Assembly (NCBI GenBank): GCA_009760855.2
Contig: WPIO01000029.1
Location: forward strand, 3,874,001 to 3,938,000
DNA from: Cristatella mucedo
Lineage: Eukaryota > Bryozoa > Phylactolaemata > Cristatellidae
Direction of reading: 5' to 3'
DNA: 64,000 bases
Shown piece after piece: positions 62,691 through 64,000 of the stretch; the stretch's first letter is position 1; each line of letters starts with the position of its first letter. The notes under the pieces were generated by a model, which was not told the DNA's origin, searched no databases, and worked only from the letters and a program-made list of their open reading frames with translations. The position numbers and the translations under genes are program-made.

Positions 62691-62883
62691 ATTTCCTTAA
62701 CTGACTCAAATATGCTTATTGCTGTTGCTTGATATGAAGTCTGCGTGCTACTGGTGGTACACCGATGCTGCTTGGGCATCGAGTGGGCTAGGGACAACTT
62801 TCCAGGTTACCTCTTATATGAGTTGTTATTGCTTTATGGAGCTACAGAGCTATATATATATATGTATTTGCGTTTTTACACAC

Positions 62884-63290
62884 AGTTCTGGTCCGAAAAA
62901 TCCGTGTGCCGGTGGATCAAAACGAAATTTCATATGCAACTCAACATTCTGAGTTTTACTAAATCAGGACCACACAAGCCACCAGGAGGTATGAGTAAAA
63001 TGAGGAAAAACTGAGTTTTCCTACCCCGGTTATCTTACTAGGTGCGAACAATATGTGAAATGAACTTGTTTCAAGATTTCACACGGGACTGGAAGCAGCT
63101 TCAGTTTTCGAAGGATAGTTTTTGGTAGCGAAATCGTCATACACCGAAGTGAGATCCATTGGAATAGGGTGTGTCAAGTATCCAACTCGCAAAATGCATT
63201 CTGAATCAGGCACAGTCCTAGACCTCAGGAATGGTCCTGGTTTGATTTCGCATACACGGATTCAGGCAAGACCTGGTCCTAGATTACGCA
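62884..63290 (+). repeat. Unclassified dispersed repeat D, copy 3 (partial, more diverged)
   Basis: Shares the start block (tccgaaaaatccgtgtgccg), then aggtgcgaacaatatgtgaa and ttttcgaaggatagtttttg, with copies 1 and 2. Further downstream only weak similarity is visible (cagtcctagacctcag). Confidence 0.45.
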
Positions 63291-63539
63291 AGAAATTGAT
63301 AGGGCAGTTAGAACAAGAAACCGCTTAATTACATTTTTGGATGAAAAAAAGTTGTGGAACCGTATAAAAAACTACGACAGAATCTTGGAAAAATCTCGGA
63401 TTCCAAAACCGTTTTGATCTGCATGTACTAAAAATTACGAGATGAAAGTTTAATTTAGTTTGCGTCTTTGAGGAGCGAGTTAAGGTATAGGAACAGATTA
63501 GAATTTTTCTTTATCCTTATCAAGAAGCCATCAACAAAA

Positions 63540-63887
63540 TCACAGTGGATCGTTTTTTTTTATCATCCATCGATTTCTTCCACTGTTTGAATCTTGTCTC
63601 GCTGACAGTTGTGCATGCTCAAAATTGCACGCTTCAAACCGTTGGCTATTAGTGAGGAAATGCTCGACACAGTCACCAAGATACATTTTTATAGAGGGAT
63701 ACACTCGATGCGTGTTATAGATCTTACTTCTCAACGTTCTGACCCATGCCACAAAATCATATCCTGCTAAAATGTCAATGTTAGAAGCCTGAAGTTGCTT
63801 CAAATTCTGCAAAAACATGCAGGCCTTGCGAATTTTTCGGCACCTGGTAAGCAAATCAAGGTGACAGCATTCGCCGTGTATTACCAA
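63540..63887 (-). other. Open reading frame of 115 codons, unknown
   Basis: Predicted product has CRKIRKACMFLQNLKQLQAS and DCVEHFLTNSQRFEACNFEH. No known domain, signal peptide or membrane segment was recognised, and no flanking splice evidence. It could be part of an unidentified mobile element or chance. Confidence 0.15.
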
Positions 63888-64000
63888 AACTTCTTAGTTA
63901 TTCCAATTCGATATACTGGTGCAGGCTCATTGGTTGCGGGTTCAAACACTGAAACGTTTGAGATATCTTGATTTACAAGGTGCACATATTTCTTTGGGCT

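Larger units (their letters stand above)
61002..64000. other. Region downstream of VIRMA: 3' UTR and repeats
   Basis: After the VIRMA stop there is about 360 bp of unique sequence, then repeat D copy 2 (61362-62080), a LINE tail (62604-62690), repeat D copy 3 (62884-63290) and an open frame of unknown nature (63540-63887, minus). No further gene with splice support was found. Confidence 0.55.

Overview
The window is nuclear DNA of a multicellular animal, almost certainly an invertebrate. It has two recognisable, intron-rich protein genes with GT..AG introns, and everything between and inside them is introns and degraded mobile elements. The species cannot be named from the sequence. Both proteins align closely with their vertebrate orthologues, and several exon sizes equal the human ones as I remember them. 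The repeats (CR1/L2-like LINEs, tRNA-derived SINEs, a Tc1-like relic) fit a non-vertebrate metazoan with a medium-sized genome.

Positions 2445-10032, minus strand: the first nine coding exons of GALNS (N-acetylgalactosamine-6-sulfatase, a lysosomal sulfatase). They start with a signal peptide at 10032 and run through the formylglycine motif CSPSR and all the metal- and sulfate-binding segments visible in this part of the protein. The frame is open for 329 codons. The last exons (about 190 residues in the human protein) were not found in 1-2444 and probably lie beyond position 1.

Positions 13318-61001, plus strand: a complete VIRMA gene (virilizer-like, scaffold of the m6A mRNA methyltransferase complex). 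I assembled 35 coding exons. Every splice phase agrees, the total is 6384 nt, and the product is 2127 residues plus stop. The tiny first exon (22 codons) lies 4.4 kb upstream of the second. The N-terminal domain, poly-proline tract, helical-repeat core, the conserved NTSRPPSMHVDDFV block and the RGG-rich tail are all present. Two alanine/serine-rich insertions make the protein longer than human VIRMA.

The two genes are divergent, with start codons 3.3 kb apart. The interval holds a LINE fragment with an inverted 5' end and AT-rich palindromes just upstream of VIRMA.

Repeats fill the long introns. They comprise one LINE family in many 5'-truncated copies (two apparently identical over about 360 bp); two tRNA-derived SINE families, one of which shares the LINE 3' tail; a retroelement pair with an (ACATT)n tail; a Tc1-like transposase relic; a possible MITE; an unclassified 0.4-0.7 kb dispersed repeat in three copies; a 20-bp minisatellite beside a perfect palindrome; and several microsatellites. 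I found no novel multi-gene system. The points most worth checking are the lineage-specific VIRMA insertions, the unclassified repeat, the LINE/SINE tail sharing and the foldback LINE.
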